Below, in pieces: positions 1 to 11,200 of a stretch of 64,000 bases of DNA; within the stretch, counting starts at the first letter, position 1; each line of letters begins with the position of its first letter. Source of the DNA: Theristus sp. LFF4_11. Taxonomy: Eukaryota > Nematoda > Chromadorea > Monhysterida > Xyalidae. The translations under genes were made by a program, and so were the position numbers. The stretch covers positions 1-64,000 of the forward strand of contig JASANC010005263.1 in assembly GCA_030248135.1 (NCBI GenBank), in the 5' to 3' direction. The notes below the pieces were generated by a model that made no database searches, was not told where the DNA came from, and saw only the letters and a list, made by a program, of their open reading frames with translations.

Positions 1-284
1 ATGGATATCGGCAAAATTTTGGGAAAAATGAAAAATGTAGCGGCTTGAAAATGCCGAATACCGAATTGCGTTCGAGTGGTCTTAGATCACTGATGTTTCA
101 CTTCGAATCAAACTGTGCGTCAGCGGTTTTTTCTACTCAGAAGTTCAGAACAGATGCGAATTTATCTTTCATGCACATTGTTTGTTTGCAAACTTCCATT
201 TTCAGTTTTTACTGGCATCGGTTCAGTGGACGCTGGACGGCAGCCGCAGAGCATTCTCGACCCGCGTGACGACACACAAGTTCG

Positions 285-442
285 TAAGCTCATAGAAAAT
301 CAACTGATTCGTTGGTGATTACAGCATGCATGTTTTCTGTGCAAATCCAACTCTTCCCCCACAGCAATGCCTGCACAAAAAGCATGCACACCGTAATCAC
401 CAACCAATCAGCTCATTCCCTATAATTTAGAGTTCGACTGTA
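285..442. repeat. MITE family A copy (inverted repeat)
   Basis: This is an imperfect palindrome of about 160 bp. It has arms reading roughly CAACTGATT...GATTACAGCATGCATG and CATGCA...GTAATC...CAATCAGCT, a centre with CCCCCACAGCAATGCCTGCAC, and the right end TTTAGAGTTCGACTGTA. Related copies lie at about 6838-7003, 37162-37317, 41206-41345, 42735-42895, 44893-45010 and 58428-58530. There is no coding capacity, so it is a non-autonomous DNA element. The left arm is more degraded than the right. Confidence 0.75.
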
Positions 443-938
443 AATAACCAAACAACGAAATTTATTGTCATTTATCACACACAAACTTTTCGAACGAACG
501 GAGAATCACCACGAGAAACCAGACTAACAAAGTTCAAATCTACGTGAAGAAATGTTTTCAGATCGCAAAGATAACGAGAAATCATTTGGCGCAATCCTGA
601 TGTCTTTCAAACGTTCAGTTGGGTGTGGTTTCATTGGGCGCTTGTACTGGTTGATCTTCCACCGCACCACCGTCTGCCTTCTTTCCTTTACTTTTACGTC
701 TCCCCTTTGCGCTTTTTCGCTTCCGACCACCTATAATTCTTTTTTTTAGCAAAAAGATTCCAAAAATGAACTATTTTCTCGCATGCGTTGTGGCGCCTTG
801 TAATCAAGTCAGCAAGATATACAGTATGTTTGTTTAGCACGGTCACCTTTCTCGCAGAGCCACATCGCGAAAAAAGAAAGAACGGAATCGCAGTTGCTAA
901 AAAACATAATTAGCCGCATAGGGGTTGTTTTATTTCAA

Positions 939-3900
939 TCAGAACCCGATACATTCATTCGTCTTACTGTAACGTCTCGCAGGCTCTGTATTTTGCAAAA
1001 CAAAGTGACAGGTTGAAATAAACCATAGTTGCAGCCAATCAGCGTGCCGAAGTTTGAGTGTTCGGTTTCTCGAAACTTTTAAAAACTGACTCATGAACGA
1101 ACCAGCAGCTCCTTTCCTTGATGAACGTCGTCTCCTTCTACGCTTCGACCCGCTAGCGCTGCCGCCGGCTGCTCCGGTTTCTGCCGGCGGCTTCTCGCCG
1201 GCCGCGCCTTCTGGCGGCGGCTGTTCGCTGGTTGTTGCGGTTTCCGCTGGCGGCTTTTCACCGATTACGATTTCCATCGGCGGATTTTCGCCGATTACGA
1301 TTTCTCCCGTTGGTATTTCGCCGGTTTCAACTTTTGGCGGCGACGTTGCAGCGATTGCGGAGTCTGCCGGTTGATTTTCAGCGGCTGCGGTTTCGGCCGG
1401 CTCCGGCTGAGAAGGCGGCACGTCAGTTGGCGGCTGATCGAAATCTTGAGGCGTCTGCTCTGCTGGCGGCTGCGGTGCTTGTTCGCCCGGCGTATCCGAC
1501 GGACCAAGCCCGGATGCGGTGTCCGGCGCAGGTTCGCTGATTTTCATCGGTTCAGGTGCAATTGCATGTTGATTTTCGGCGTTTTCACCGGATGGCGCCT
1601 GATTTTCGGCGCTTGCTGCACCTGGCTCTTCGGTTGGCGGCGTTTTTGCCGCCGGTGAAGACACTTTGTCGGACGTCCCTTCCGCAGGAGTGGTTTTGCC
1701 GGCGGTTTTCCCTAATGGGTCAAAAAGTGATCTTTTTTCCTCTCTGGTTACCGTATCTTAATTCTGAAAAGTGTCGTGTTGAAAGCGTCTGATGGTTGCC
1801 AACGTTTCCAGCGACCTCACCTTTGCCGCTCCGTTTGCTGCGCCGCTTCCGGCTTCGTGGTCGATCCGTACCGCCAGCTTCTGGAATGAAAACGTTTTGG
1901 ATGATCATACAGTCAATTTATTATGCACAGAAAAAAAGCTGTACGGAGCATTTTTCGGAAGTTGCCTGCAGTGTTATAAAAGACAGAAGAGACAAAACGC
2001 TGCGAAAAGTTGAGTTTTTCAGTCTACACTGGTTGGTTGACTGCATATGCAGTTCCAGCGATTGACGACCGCAGTTGATTGCAGCCAATCAAAGACTTCA
2101 CGGACTCCAAATTGCACCTGCTTTCTTCGAGCGTCTTGAACGGCGTTTCTTTTTTGGTGGCGGCTTCGCGGCGTCCGGCTGGGCGTCACCGACTGGAGCA
2201 GCCGCTTGCGTTGTCGATGACTCCTGCGAGAAATTGCAGATGAAAATTCGAAAATAAGGTGCTGCAACCGTTTCGCGCAAGAATCAACAGAAACGTCGGA
2301 GTGAGGAGTTTATTTTTTTATGATTGCCTCTATCATCAGTATTGTTCGTCCACGAATCAACAGACCTGCGTTTTATCCTCCAGAGAGGTAACATTTACAA
2401 GTTGTACAAGCAGATCCGGCATTGAAGCAGCTGTCGCGGCATCCGCCGGTGTGATGCTCAGCGTATCTGGCAGTTGCTCCACTGTGACGACTGGTTCAAC
2501 CGCTTCTTCTTGACCACCTGTGGGGACTTGGTCCGCGGTGGCAGTCCCTCCAGTTGCCGGCTCTTCTTGACCACCTAAGGGGACTTGGTCCGCGGTGGCT
2601 GTCCCTCCAGTTGCTGGCTCTTCTTGACCACTTAAGGGGACTTGGTCCGTGCTGGCAGTCCCTCCAATTGCTGGCTCTTCTTGACCACCTAAGGGGACTT
2701 GGTCCGTGCTGGCCGTCCCTCCAGTTGCCGGCTCTTCTTGACCACCTAAGGGGACTTGGTCTGTGCTGGCAGTCCCTCCAATTGCTGGCTCTTCTTGACC
2801 ACCTAAGGGGACTTGGTCTGTGCTGGCAGTCCCTCCAATTGCTGGCTCTTCTTGACCACCTATGGGGACTTGGTCCGAGGTGGCAGTCCCTCCAGTTGCC
2901 GGCTCTTCTTGACCACCTAAGGGGACTTGACCCGCGGTGGCAGTCCCGCCAGTTTCTGGCTCTTCTTGACCACCTAAGGGGACTTGGTCCGCGGTGGCAG
3001 TCTCTTCAGTTGCTGGCTCGGCGGCTGGAGTGGGTAGCGGTGCAGATGGTTCTTGTTTGACTTCATCGGTTTCAGTTGTTGTCGTCGTCTGTGATGGTTG
3101 TTTGGCTGCAAAAATGATTGAGATCATAAGTTTGTAAAAGCGAGAACTTTCTGAACGCCAATGTCTACATGTGACTCCTTTGTCGCTATGAATTTCGTTT
3201 ACAATAATGCAAACTCTAATTACCCTTTCGCTGGCTGCGCCGCTTTCGTCGTTCTCCCGGGACTCCTGCAATGGTGGAGCAAAATTGAGTTGAGTGCATA
3301 ATTGAGACATGTCTGGCAACATACAATGTATTCGCCAACAAAAAAACTTATTCGCCGGCCAACTTGGGCTTCGACTTCGACTCCGTTTCGAGCGACGCTT
3401 CCGTTTCGGCTGCGCTTCAGTCGTCGCGGGCGCCACTGGTGTCGCTGTCGCAACTGCGGCCTCTGCCTGAACGTCTGGCAGTGGCGACTGATCTGCAGCG
3501 GCCGCTGGCTCCGCTGCTGACTCAGTCGCTGCCTGCGGCTCCTCTGCGGCGGCAAGCGGCGCTGCCGGTGACTCGACCGCCGCTGACGTTGGCGCTGCTG
3601 CCACTTTTGCTGTGATTGATGTCATTTTTTGGGGTTTTGCGACTCAATGCGCTTGCAGACGTCGAAAGGAAACTGGTTTCAATCTTTATTTGGCAATTCA
3701 AAATCGAGCAAGCGACCCGGCCCTACTTCGGCGACTCGGATCACTTTTCCAGGTTTGAAAATTGCCGGTTCATGCATAAAACTGTGCGCACACTAAGGCT
3801 CGGGTCCAAAATAACAGATCATATACGTTGTTGTCGGGGTCTGAGAAACGTACCAGGCGGTAAAATCAAGTGTAAAAATATCAGACGTATTTTCGACCCA

Positions 3901-5493
3901 CAAAGATAGTCGCGAAGAATGGAAAACAATGCAAGCGCACGATTTCGCGGAACAGTCGTTTTACCTGCTGCGCGCGTTCGTTTGCCCCTCCTCTCGCGGT
4001 CACGGCTTCGATGCCTGGATCGTGACGAACGACGCTTTTTCTGCAAGCGAGGCAAGGGGTGTTTCAGATTCACTGTTTCATGTACACACAACAGATTTAC
4101 AAAGTTCTAGTATGTGTCCGCATGTTTCGATCATAAAGAGCCATCAGAACACCAACAATCCTTGTCGAGTTTAGTGATTGCGTGACTTTCTATGTGTTTG
4201 TTTCTTTAGCACTCAACGCAAAATGGTGACGCAACATTGTGGACGCTTCTGTGAACGTCCACTGCATTCACCCAAGATCAACCTCAACTCCACGATCACC
4301 TTCTTCGTTGGCTCCGGTGCCACCGGGAGCACTGGTTGCGCTACGTCAGCAGTCGGCTCAATCGCCAACTCTTCGGTCGCCTGCCCGCTCGACATCGGCT
4401 CGATTTCAATCTCGTCCGTCTCGGTGGTCTGCTTTTGTTGGTGTACAGGGTGGGCCAAAAAAAAGGTTCCATTTTCAAACTGCTGTCACTGGCTGGTATT
4501 TCAATATTATGAGCTGAAATTTTCAGCATTAATAAAACATGTGTGTTTTCCTGAAATTTTTCAGATTAATAAAATGGTGCATCACGTAGATTCAGTTTTA
4601 CAGCACAATGTTTAAAAATTTCCAATTTTCAAAAAATCGAATCATTGCTCATAGACATCCAAATCATGATCAAGGTTCTCGTCCGGCAGCGGCTGGATTG
4701 AATTTTACGCGAAACTGGCGAGTCACAGCAGAAAAACTTTTAGGCCCCCCCACCAGACAGCACACCAGACCCGGCGCCCCGCGGCCCCCACAACCACGAC
4801 GAAACAGCAGAAAACAGAAACGAACACTGTTTTTATTCAAACCGCAGAAAAAGTTTTCAAAAGAAACAAATTAACAGATAGAGCAACACACAAAACAAAA
4901 AGTCAACTGAACAATTATTTCTGTCGCAGTCGCATGGCTGCTGACTCGAGTCCGCTGTGAAACATCAGAATTTCGCTCGAGCAGCTCAAATGCAATTCAA
5001 GTGTGAGACCTTTCCACTCTGAGCGCATGATTTGAACTATCAATACCCCGGGTATCAAAAAAATTTTCCTGCAAAAAGTTTTAAAATTGATAGGTTTTGG
5101 TAATTATTTTTTTTTTGCCTTTTTGGTAAATTGTTGTTTTTGGTTTTTAAAAAGAGGGGGGTAAGGGAAAAAATTTTTTGGGAAGGGTTTTTTTTTGGGA
5201 AAAGGGGGGGGGGGTTTTGGGGACTGGTGAATTGATCTCAAAATCTGGCATACTGACTTAGCCTACAAACGTGTAACATTCTTCAATGAGAGATTTGAAC
5301 CAACAGAATGGATGATTTCTTCTTGAGTGTGTCAATTGACCATGGTCATCTTCTACCAGGTTTTTTTTGTTTGACGACAGCTAAAAACCGACACATCCCA
5401 TTTGTTTACCCGCACCGGCTCTGTCGCGAAAAACTTCATGACAACGAACGCCACAAACACGGCGGCCAATACGATCAACAACAGCGGTCCCAT
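939..5493 (-). CDS. Membrane-anchored low-complexity protein with alternating acidic and Arg/Lys-rich modules (unrecognised)
   Basis: I do not recognise this protein. Nine exons join in frame to 751 aa: 5493-5410, 4428-4300, 4040-3965, 3609-3364, 3265-3224, 3105-2366, 2223-2118, 1880-1821 and 1711-939. Exon 1 encodes a hydrophobic N-terminus (MGPLLLIVLAAVFVAFVV) that should be a signal anchor. The rest is predicted disordered: Pro/Ala/Glu-rich segments alternate with short basic blocks such as KKRRSSRSRHRSRDRERR, KRKRRSKRSRSRS, ERRKRRSQRK, KKKRRSRRSKK and SRKRRSKRSGK, nearly one per exon. Exon 6 contains eight to nine copies of a 19-residue repeat (QVPLGGQEEPATGGTA type). The combination recalls ER ribosome-binding proteins (p180/RRBP1), but that is only an analogy. 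A splice-acceptor-like TTTCAG lies about 22 bases before the ATG. The last 45 or so residues, after the final basic block, are the least certain part. It follows MOCS1B on the same strand after 760 bp. Confidence 0.7.
2505..3003 (-). repeat. Coding 57-bp minisatellite
   Basis: About 8.7 tandem copies of a 57-bp unit lie inside exon 6 of the low-complexity gene. Each unit encodes 19 residues of the type DQVPLGGQEEPATGGTATA. Copies differ by point changes that mostly keep the frame and the residue class (AT/AI/ET, TATA/TAST), and no copy carries a frameshift or stop. It is likely length-polymorphic. Confidence 0.9.
3630..3840. repeat. MITE family C copy
   Basis: This is a roughly 200-bp element with ends related to GACTCAATGCG...TTTCAATCTTTAT and AAGGCTCGGGTCCAAAATAA, and a central palindrome around GGCGACTCGGATCACTT. 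Other copies are at about 27490-27700, 41660-41890 and 51950-52160, with fragments near 32330-32420 and 55018-55060. This copy lies in intron 3 of the low-complexity gene, just upstream of its exon 4. Confidence 0.7.
4446..5043. mobile_element. Truncated copy of a TA-flanked DNA transposon (CAGGGTGGGCC ends)
   Basis: The left end TA-CAGGGTGGGCCAAAAA is followed by about 600 bp closely matching the element at 40292-41201. It breaks off at about 5043, where the sequence turns into homopolymer runs. TA targets and this type of terminus suggest a Tc1/mariner-like non-autonomous element. It sits in intron 1 of the low-complexity gene, immediately upstream of the exon 2 acceptor. Confidence 0.7.
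5085..5225. other. Homopolymer-rich stretch, probable assembly artefact
   Basis: Runs of T, A and G of 6-12 bases alternate with no repeat partner elsewhere in the window. The stretch replaces the expected right end of the DNA transposon that starts at 4446, so it probably marks badly resolved sequence. Confidence 0.5.
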
Positions 5494-6253
5494 GATGGTG
5501 TGTCGAGATTTCACCTGAAATGGAACTTGCGTGTATTTGCATTGGGCACCAGTGATTTTATTGCCGTTAACTGAAATGTTGTTTTTTACTCAGCGACGAT
5601 GAAATCCTCGAATCCTCGAATACTGAAATCCTAGAATTTTTTAGCGTAAATGTGATTAATAAAGGCAACCAAGAGAACTGGAAATCTACTGCATACTTAT
5701 TGGCTGTACGTACAACTCATTTGCGACCAATCAGTGTGCAGAATCAAAAGATCAGCATAAACCAGCAGCAAGTGGCACTCACAGTTTGCGGTTGAGATGA
5801 TGATTTGCAGTGAGAGTGGAAATTGGATCGGTCGAGAAATCAGTGGATTTTTAGAGACGGCTTTGTTGGCTTCGGAATGTTCGGGACTTGAAAATGAGGA
5901 ACTGGTGAGCTGACGGAAAGCGGTGTCGACTTTTTATATAATACTGATTCTTTGTCTCGACCAATCGTTATGACCGTTGCAACCAATCAGCGATTTTGCA
6001 TTCAACATGATTTTTTAAACCTAACATGATTTGATTGAATGCCAAATGCCAAACAGTCAATCTTTATTTCGTTTTTTTTGTCTCCACAATCAAGTTATTG
6101 CGTAACACGTCATATTTTGAATGCAACCAAAAGAAAAGTCAAGCGCAATTCAATCAAATGAAATCAATAAAACCAAAATGAAAGTCAAAAGTGCCTGCAA
6201 TACAATGCAATGAAATCGTAAAATGATTGCAAACAACCATGAAAACTGTCGAT
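5494..6253. other. Spacer between MOCS1B and the low-complexity gene
   Basis: There is no supported coding exon. On the minus strand this holds the 3' end of MOCS1B and the presumed 5' region of the next gene. Several CCAATCA motifs occur in MITE-like AT-rich sequence. An acceptor-like TTTCAG on the minus strand at about 5516 precedes the downstream ATG. Confidence 0.4.
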
Positions 6254-7880
6254 TCAAGTAAAAAAATCATGGGACTTGCCGCCCGTCTTTGACAAAAGTC
6301 TGCAATTTGTGAGCAGCATTTCTTTCGACGCCGCTTTGCACATGTCGTAGACAGTCAATGCAGCGACACTGCAGCCAATCAACGCCTCCATTTCAACGCC
6401 TGTGCTGTGCGTGCATCGGACTGTTGATTGGATGGTTACACGGTGTGTCAAGAGTGATGCCGTCGTGGCATGGTGGTTGGAACTGGGCTCGGTGTTGCTT
6501 CGATCGAAACTGCGGGAAATTTTGTTACGGTCGTCGAACTCTTGTCTTTCAGTATCATCGGTGTATTCGCTCAGTTGCAGAGTGATCTGATTACAAAAAA
6601 AACTATTATTAGAGAAAACTGATTATGTTTTATCTTGTTTTCATGAAGAAGACCAATTTACCCTTACTTTGTTTCGTAGTCACCGACAGACATAAAGACA
6701 TGGTCCTACCGATTGTCGTTACGTTCTTTTACACTGCTTTTTTATTCACAGTGCACAGTTCAATATAGACAGTAATTTTTCTGAATTCGATGCTGCAGAT
6801 TGCACGGTTCAGGACGATGAGCTCAATCAGCATATACAGTCGAACTTTAAATTATAGGGAAACTACTGATTGGTTGGAATTACAGTATGCATGCATTCTG
6901 TGCAGGCATTGCTGTGGGGGCAGAGTTTGCGTTGCACAGAAAGCATGCATGCCGAAATCCCAACCAATCAGCTGATCCCCCATAATTTAGAGTTCGACTG
7001 TACACCCACGCGCACGTCACACTCCGATCTGTCAGGTTCAAGCAAACCGAGTTTACCACAGACCTTCACATCGCTTAACGGAATCTGATGACACAGCGGT
7101 ATGAGCAGCGACGTCTGCTTTGCTGCCATGATGCCGGCCACTTTTGCGACGCCAAACGTGTCGCCTTTTTTATTGGCGACATTTTCGTGCAGCAAATTGG
7201 CGACAGTGATTGGCACCAAAAGTTCACACTCGGCAATCGCCTGTCGAAAAGTGGCACGCTTCTTTGAAATGTCGACCATGGTGGCACGACCTGGAATTAG
7301 TAACTACCCGGATTTGAGAAAGCGGGATGGGAGTCCAGGCAGTTGACTTCATGGATCAATGGATCTCTCCACGGTGAAAAAAAATTGTCACTAAGAATAG
7401 CGCTCTGTTTCAGCGTGTTGTGCTCGAGCAATGCGGTGAACAACAGGTTTGTGATTCGAACCGAGACTGTGAAAAGATGCCCGAAGGGAAAGCAGGGCCG
7501 AAAACAAAGCAGTCCCAAATTGTGCAAGATAAAGTAACCTGCGAAAACTTTTTTCATTACAAATGAAACAAACCGTAATCATCGACATGGGTCAAATTCG
7601 GAGATTCAGCTGAACTCTGCTGACGTTTCGAGCGCGTTTTATTGATTTTTCGGTCGTCGCAGATTGCACGTTTCTCTTCATCACTGACTGCTAGTATTCC
7701 GCGCATGCGATTGTAGTGATCAAGCTGTTTCGTCAAATTTTTTTCGCCATCGCCGTTTCCTGGCAGTTTGTTCGCTTCGGTTGGCCGAATCCGCTCGGTG
7801 GAAAAACGACAATTTTGTTTCGCAATAGACGATGAAAGTTTGCGTGGAAATGAAATGAAGTTTCGAACAACTCTCGCCAT
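6254..7880 (-). CDS. MOCS1B: Molybdenum cofactor synthesis protein 1B, cyclic pyranopterin monophosphate synthase (MoaC type)
   Basis: Three exons (7880-7574, 7290-7006, 6420-6254; phases 1 and 1) join to 252 aa. MoaC-type enzymes convert the 3',8-cyclo-GTP made by MoaA/MOCS1A into cyclic pyranopterin monophosphate, the first stable intermediate of molybdenum cofactor synthesis. The N-terminus [20 protein letters not shown] is basic, Ser-rich and lacks acids, like a mitochondrial transit peptide. The MoaC domain starts at [18 protein letters not shown] and shows KKGD (equivalent of E. coli Lys51), [41 protein letters not shown] (catalytic Asp128/Lys131 equivalents) and the C-terminal LLSKTGGKS. 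Its start lies 327 bp after the MOCS1A stop on the same strand. An acceptor-like CTCTCAG lies 26 bases upstream of its ATG. In mammals the two activities come from one bicistronic locus; here each frame is separate and intact. Confidence 0.93.
6838..7003. repeat. MITE family A copy in MOCS1B intron 2
   Basis: A near-perfect palindrome starts with CAGTCGAACTTTAAATTATAGG and ends with CCATAATTTAGAGTTCGACTG, flanked by TA. Arms contain TGATTGGTTGG and a TATGCATGCA...TGCATGC pair. It abuts the splice donor of MOCS1B exon 2, leaving about two bases of pre-existing intron. Confidence 0.85.
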
Positions 7881-8207
7881 GTTTTTTTAGTTGCGTATGG
7901 ATGCTTCTGAGAGGAACTGTTTGAAAAAAACTATAACAATCGTTGATTTTTGGCGATTAATCTAAACATTTTGAAATAGGCACAGATGCATATTGATCGA
8001 TTGCATGGATAGTAAACCATGGACTTAATCGACAAAGCCAAGCGAATGAAAAAACTTTTATTAGTCACAGACGACACAGGTTTTTTCAAGTGAAATGCTC
8101 ATGACACGAACCATCAAGCTTTTGATATGTCTAACCGGCAAAGAAGATTTTAATAAATAATTTCAATTACACTTCTCGTTTCATTTGATGAACTTTCTAA
8201 TTTTCCA

Positions 8208-11200
8208 TCAGCCTCCTATCAAAATCATTGGTCGATTCGGCATTTTCGCTAGGTTCAACATGCCTAAAATTAAGAAAACTTCAAATCGTCTTTCATTACA
8301 AGGTTGTTTGACTTTGAAAAGTGGCGTGTGACAATGCGACAAAATCTGGCTGATTCATAGCTGACTCCAGATGTTTTCTCGTTAACAAGGTTCCTGCATA
8401 CAATGACCCCCCGTATCCCTGACAGGTTCCAACAGTCAACCTCTACCTGCATGTTGTTTCTTCTTGCGACCGACCGCTTGTCCAATCAATTCTTGCAGCG
8501 TTTCAACAGTTGCACCGGAGCGAAGTGCGTCCCTCAACGAGACTTCAGCATTGCCGTGCAGACAAACCTGGAATTCCGAAAACGTTTTCGAAAACGCGGT
8601 TGAAACCATTTTAACAAAGAATGACCTTTGATAGAAAAATAGAACAGGTCTATTGAAGTGGATGGAGAAAACCGACGGCGGCAGCACACACCGCAGAAAT
8701 TCAAACTTTTGAAAACTTTCAAATGCTGAAACCGTTGATCGGTGAGTGTGGTGCTCAGCAACGCTCAGATTTGTCCACGTAAGTCTGACAAAGTTTTGTC
8801 CATTTGCTATCAGTCTGACAAACACAAAGAGCTTGACAGAAAGGTTGACAATTTTTTAGCGTGTTGGTTCGCACGCAAGCTGTTGATCTAAATGATCAGT
8901 CTGTTAATGGTATTTCTGATGAGTAAGATTCAAAATTGGTTGCATTTAGAAACTATGACGGATAAACTAAAAAGTAAAACTTTTAGTTCTGGACAAATGC
9001 AGCTTTCCGAAACAATCTCCGACCTTTAGATTTCCATCTGCCGTGATGCGAAGGCGATTGCAAGTGGCGCAAAAGTGCTCGGTCATTGAGCTGATGAAGC
9101 CGAACTGGCCTGCAGATCCGACGATTTTGTACGCCTGGAAAATGTTTTTTTTTTCGTTTCGGGATGCAGTCATTCCCAGAGGACGCATGTTCAAGACTTG
9201 ATGTCAAGTTTTCAAGACTGCCTGCAAAATGCGGCAAATCAGCGCATAAAAATAAAAATAGCAGCAAAATCAGTCACGTCTTGCAAGAAAGACGTTTCAT
9301 TAAAAAACAGCTTTTCACAAAATAATATTCTTATGTACATTTTTTTGTACCTTCGACGTATCATTCGGATCATCCTGAAGTCGAAGAATTTGCCGTGGCC
9401 ACACTTTCTCCAGCCGACCGAGCAGCTCCGCATACGGTACCATGCGTTTTGTGCTCCAGCGATTTCCGCCGAATGGCATGTACTCGATGAAGCGCACGTC
9501 AATTCTCTGCAAACACGAACGAACGATGATTTTAAGCGATGTTTTTAGCCATGACTAACCCAGAAAAGCGTGCGGAACGCCGTCTAGTAGGGCGCCCATC
9601 GAGTTTTGCTCTGTCATTAAGTGCCTATACACCCCCTCGGCGGGGCTCGATCGCCCGAACGCACAGACAAGAGTCTAACGCGCTACCACCCAGGCCACGA
9701 GGGCGACAGACTTGCTAGACCCTTCAAAATGTTTGTAAAAATGTTGAGTTACTAACCATTCGCAGTGAATGTCGGCGTGTACAAGTAACGCCAATATTTA
9801 TTATGAATATTTTAGCAGAGCAACCCTCGCGAATAGCAAAGTTCCTGAGAAAGGTGTACCGTGAAACGAAATGATACAAATCGATTACACATGTACCTGT
9901 TGCTCAGTGAGTCGGACAAACTCCACGACTTCATCATCGTTGATGTTACGCATCACAACGCAGTTCAGCTGCAGTGTTTTGTTTTGATTTTTACAACACA
10001 AACATAAAACTTTGAACAGAATCCGAAACACATAAATACGCCAAAATTCGTTTATTAACCCTCGACAGAGAACACTTGAAAATCTTTTATCGTCAACCAA
10101 TTTTTGTTGACAAACTTGGCAAGCGAATTATTTACCAGACGGATGTGATTCCTGCACATTTCACTGAAGGCCCGTTTATACCTGACGTGTGCGCATACGG
10201 CACGGCACGTCACATCACGTCACTTTAGGTGCCGTGTTATTGCATACTACCGTTCCTACTGACGTACCTCGATGTACGTCTGCATACGTCAGGTACAAAC
10301 GGGCCTTGAGCGATGACGTCATTGTTGTCTGCCAGCTTTCAATCAACCGACTGTACCTTCACTTTCGGCAGCAGCGTCTGCGCCAGCGCAATCGTCCGCT
10401 GCACCTTTGCGAATCCCGCCGACGGTCGCCGCGTCATGATCTCGAATTTCGCCGGCGACAGCGTGTCCAGACTGAGGTTCAACTGGTCGAGGCCGGCGGT
10501 GACCAGTTTTTCCAGGCTCCGGTGTAGCGTGATACCGTTTGACGTCATCGCCACATGTTCGCAGCCGTCTAGTGACGCGAGCGAGCCTGCGAACAATCAA
10601 TGAATGCTCATCAAATGTAGATCCACTAAATGTGTTCGTCTGGAAGACTTTTGGCGGGTTATGGACCGGACGTGAGACTTGTTGTCTTCGTCACGTCATT
10701 TGTCGTTGTACCGTACGAAACATCCTGTTTCGACAATCCATCCTTATATTGGAGATCGTCCATGTGGTTCACCGCGAGATTTGCCAGTACTTTGGAGTTG
10801 AGAAACAAAAAAACAAGCTGGAAACCACCATTACTGATTGGTGTGCAGATTCATTGTCGATACGTGCTCGTGTGTTTTGCTTAAGACGTGACAAAAAAAG
10901 CGCATGGTTGTGCAGACATGGAACTTTAGCTGTCTCCGTTCATAACAAGTACAATGATTGGTTCGATCAACATGACAGGGTGCTCAAAAACTCCCAACTT
11001 TCTGCAGGCACACTTGATTTACCAACAATTTGCAGCAGGTCCGGGCGCAGTGTTGGTTCGCCGCCGGTGAGGCGAATCTTATTGACGCCATTTTTGACGA
11101 ACAACGCCGCCAAAGTGACGATTTCATCAGTGGTCAAAATGTTCGATTTCGGCTGCAGTTCGACGCCTTCCGCCGGCATGCAATAGGTGCCTGGAACTTT

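Noticed and set aside
2554..3060. Plus-strand 168-codon repetitive frame (LLDHLRGLGP)
   Set aside because: Antisense shadow of the 57-bp coding minisatellite, whose sense frame fits a nine-exon gene.
9600..9706. A functional tRNA gene
   Set aside because: A and B boxes are present but the acceptor stem does not pair and the sequence continues into a body shared by other copies, so it is a SINE head.
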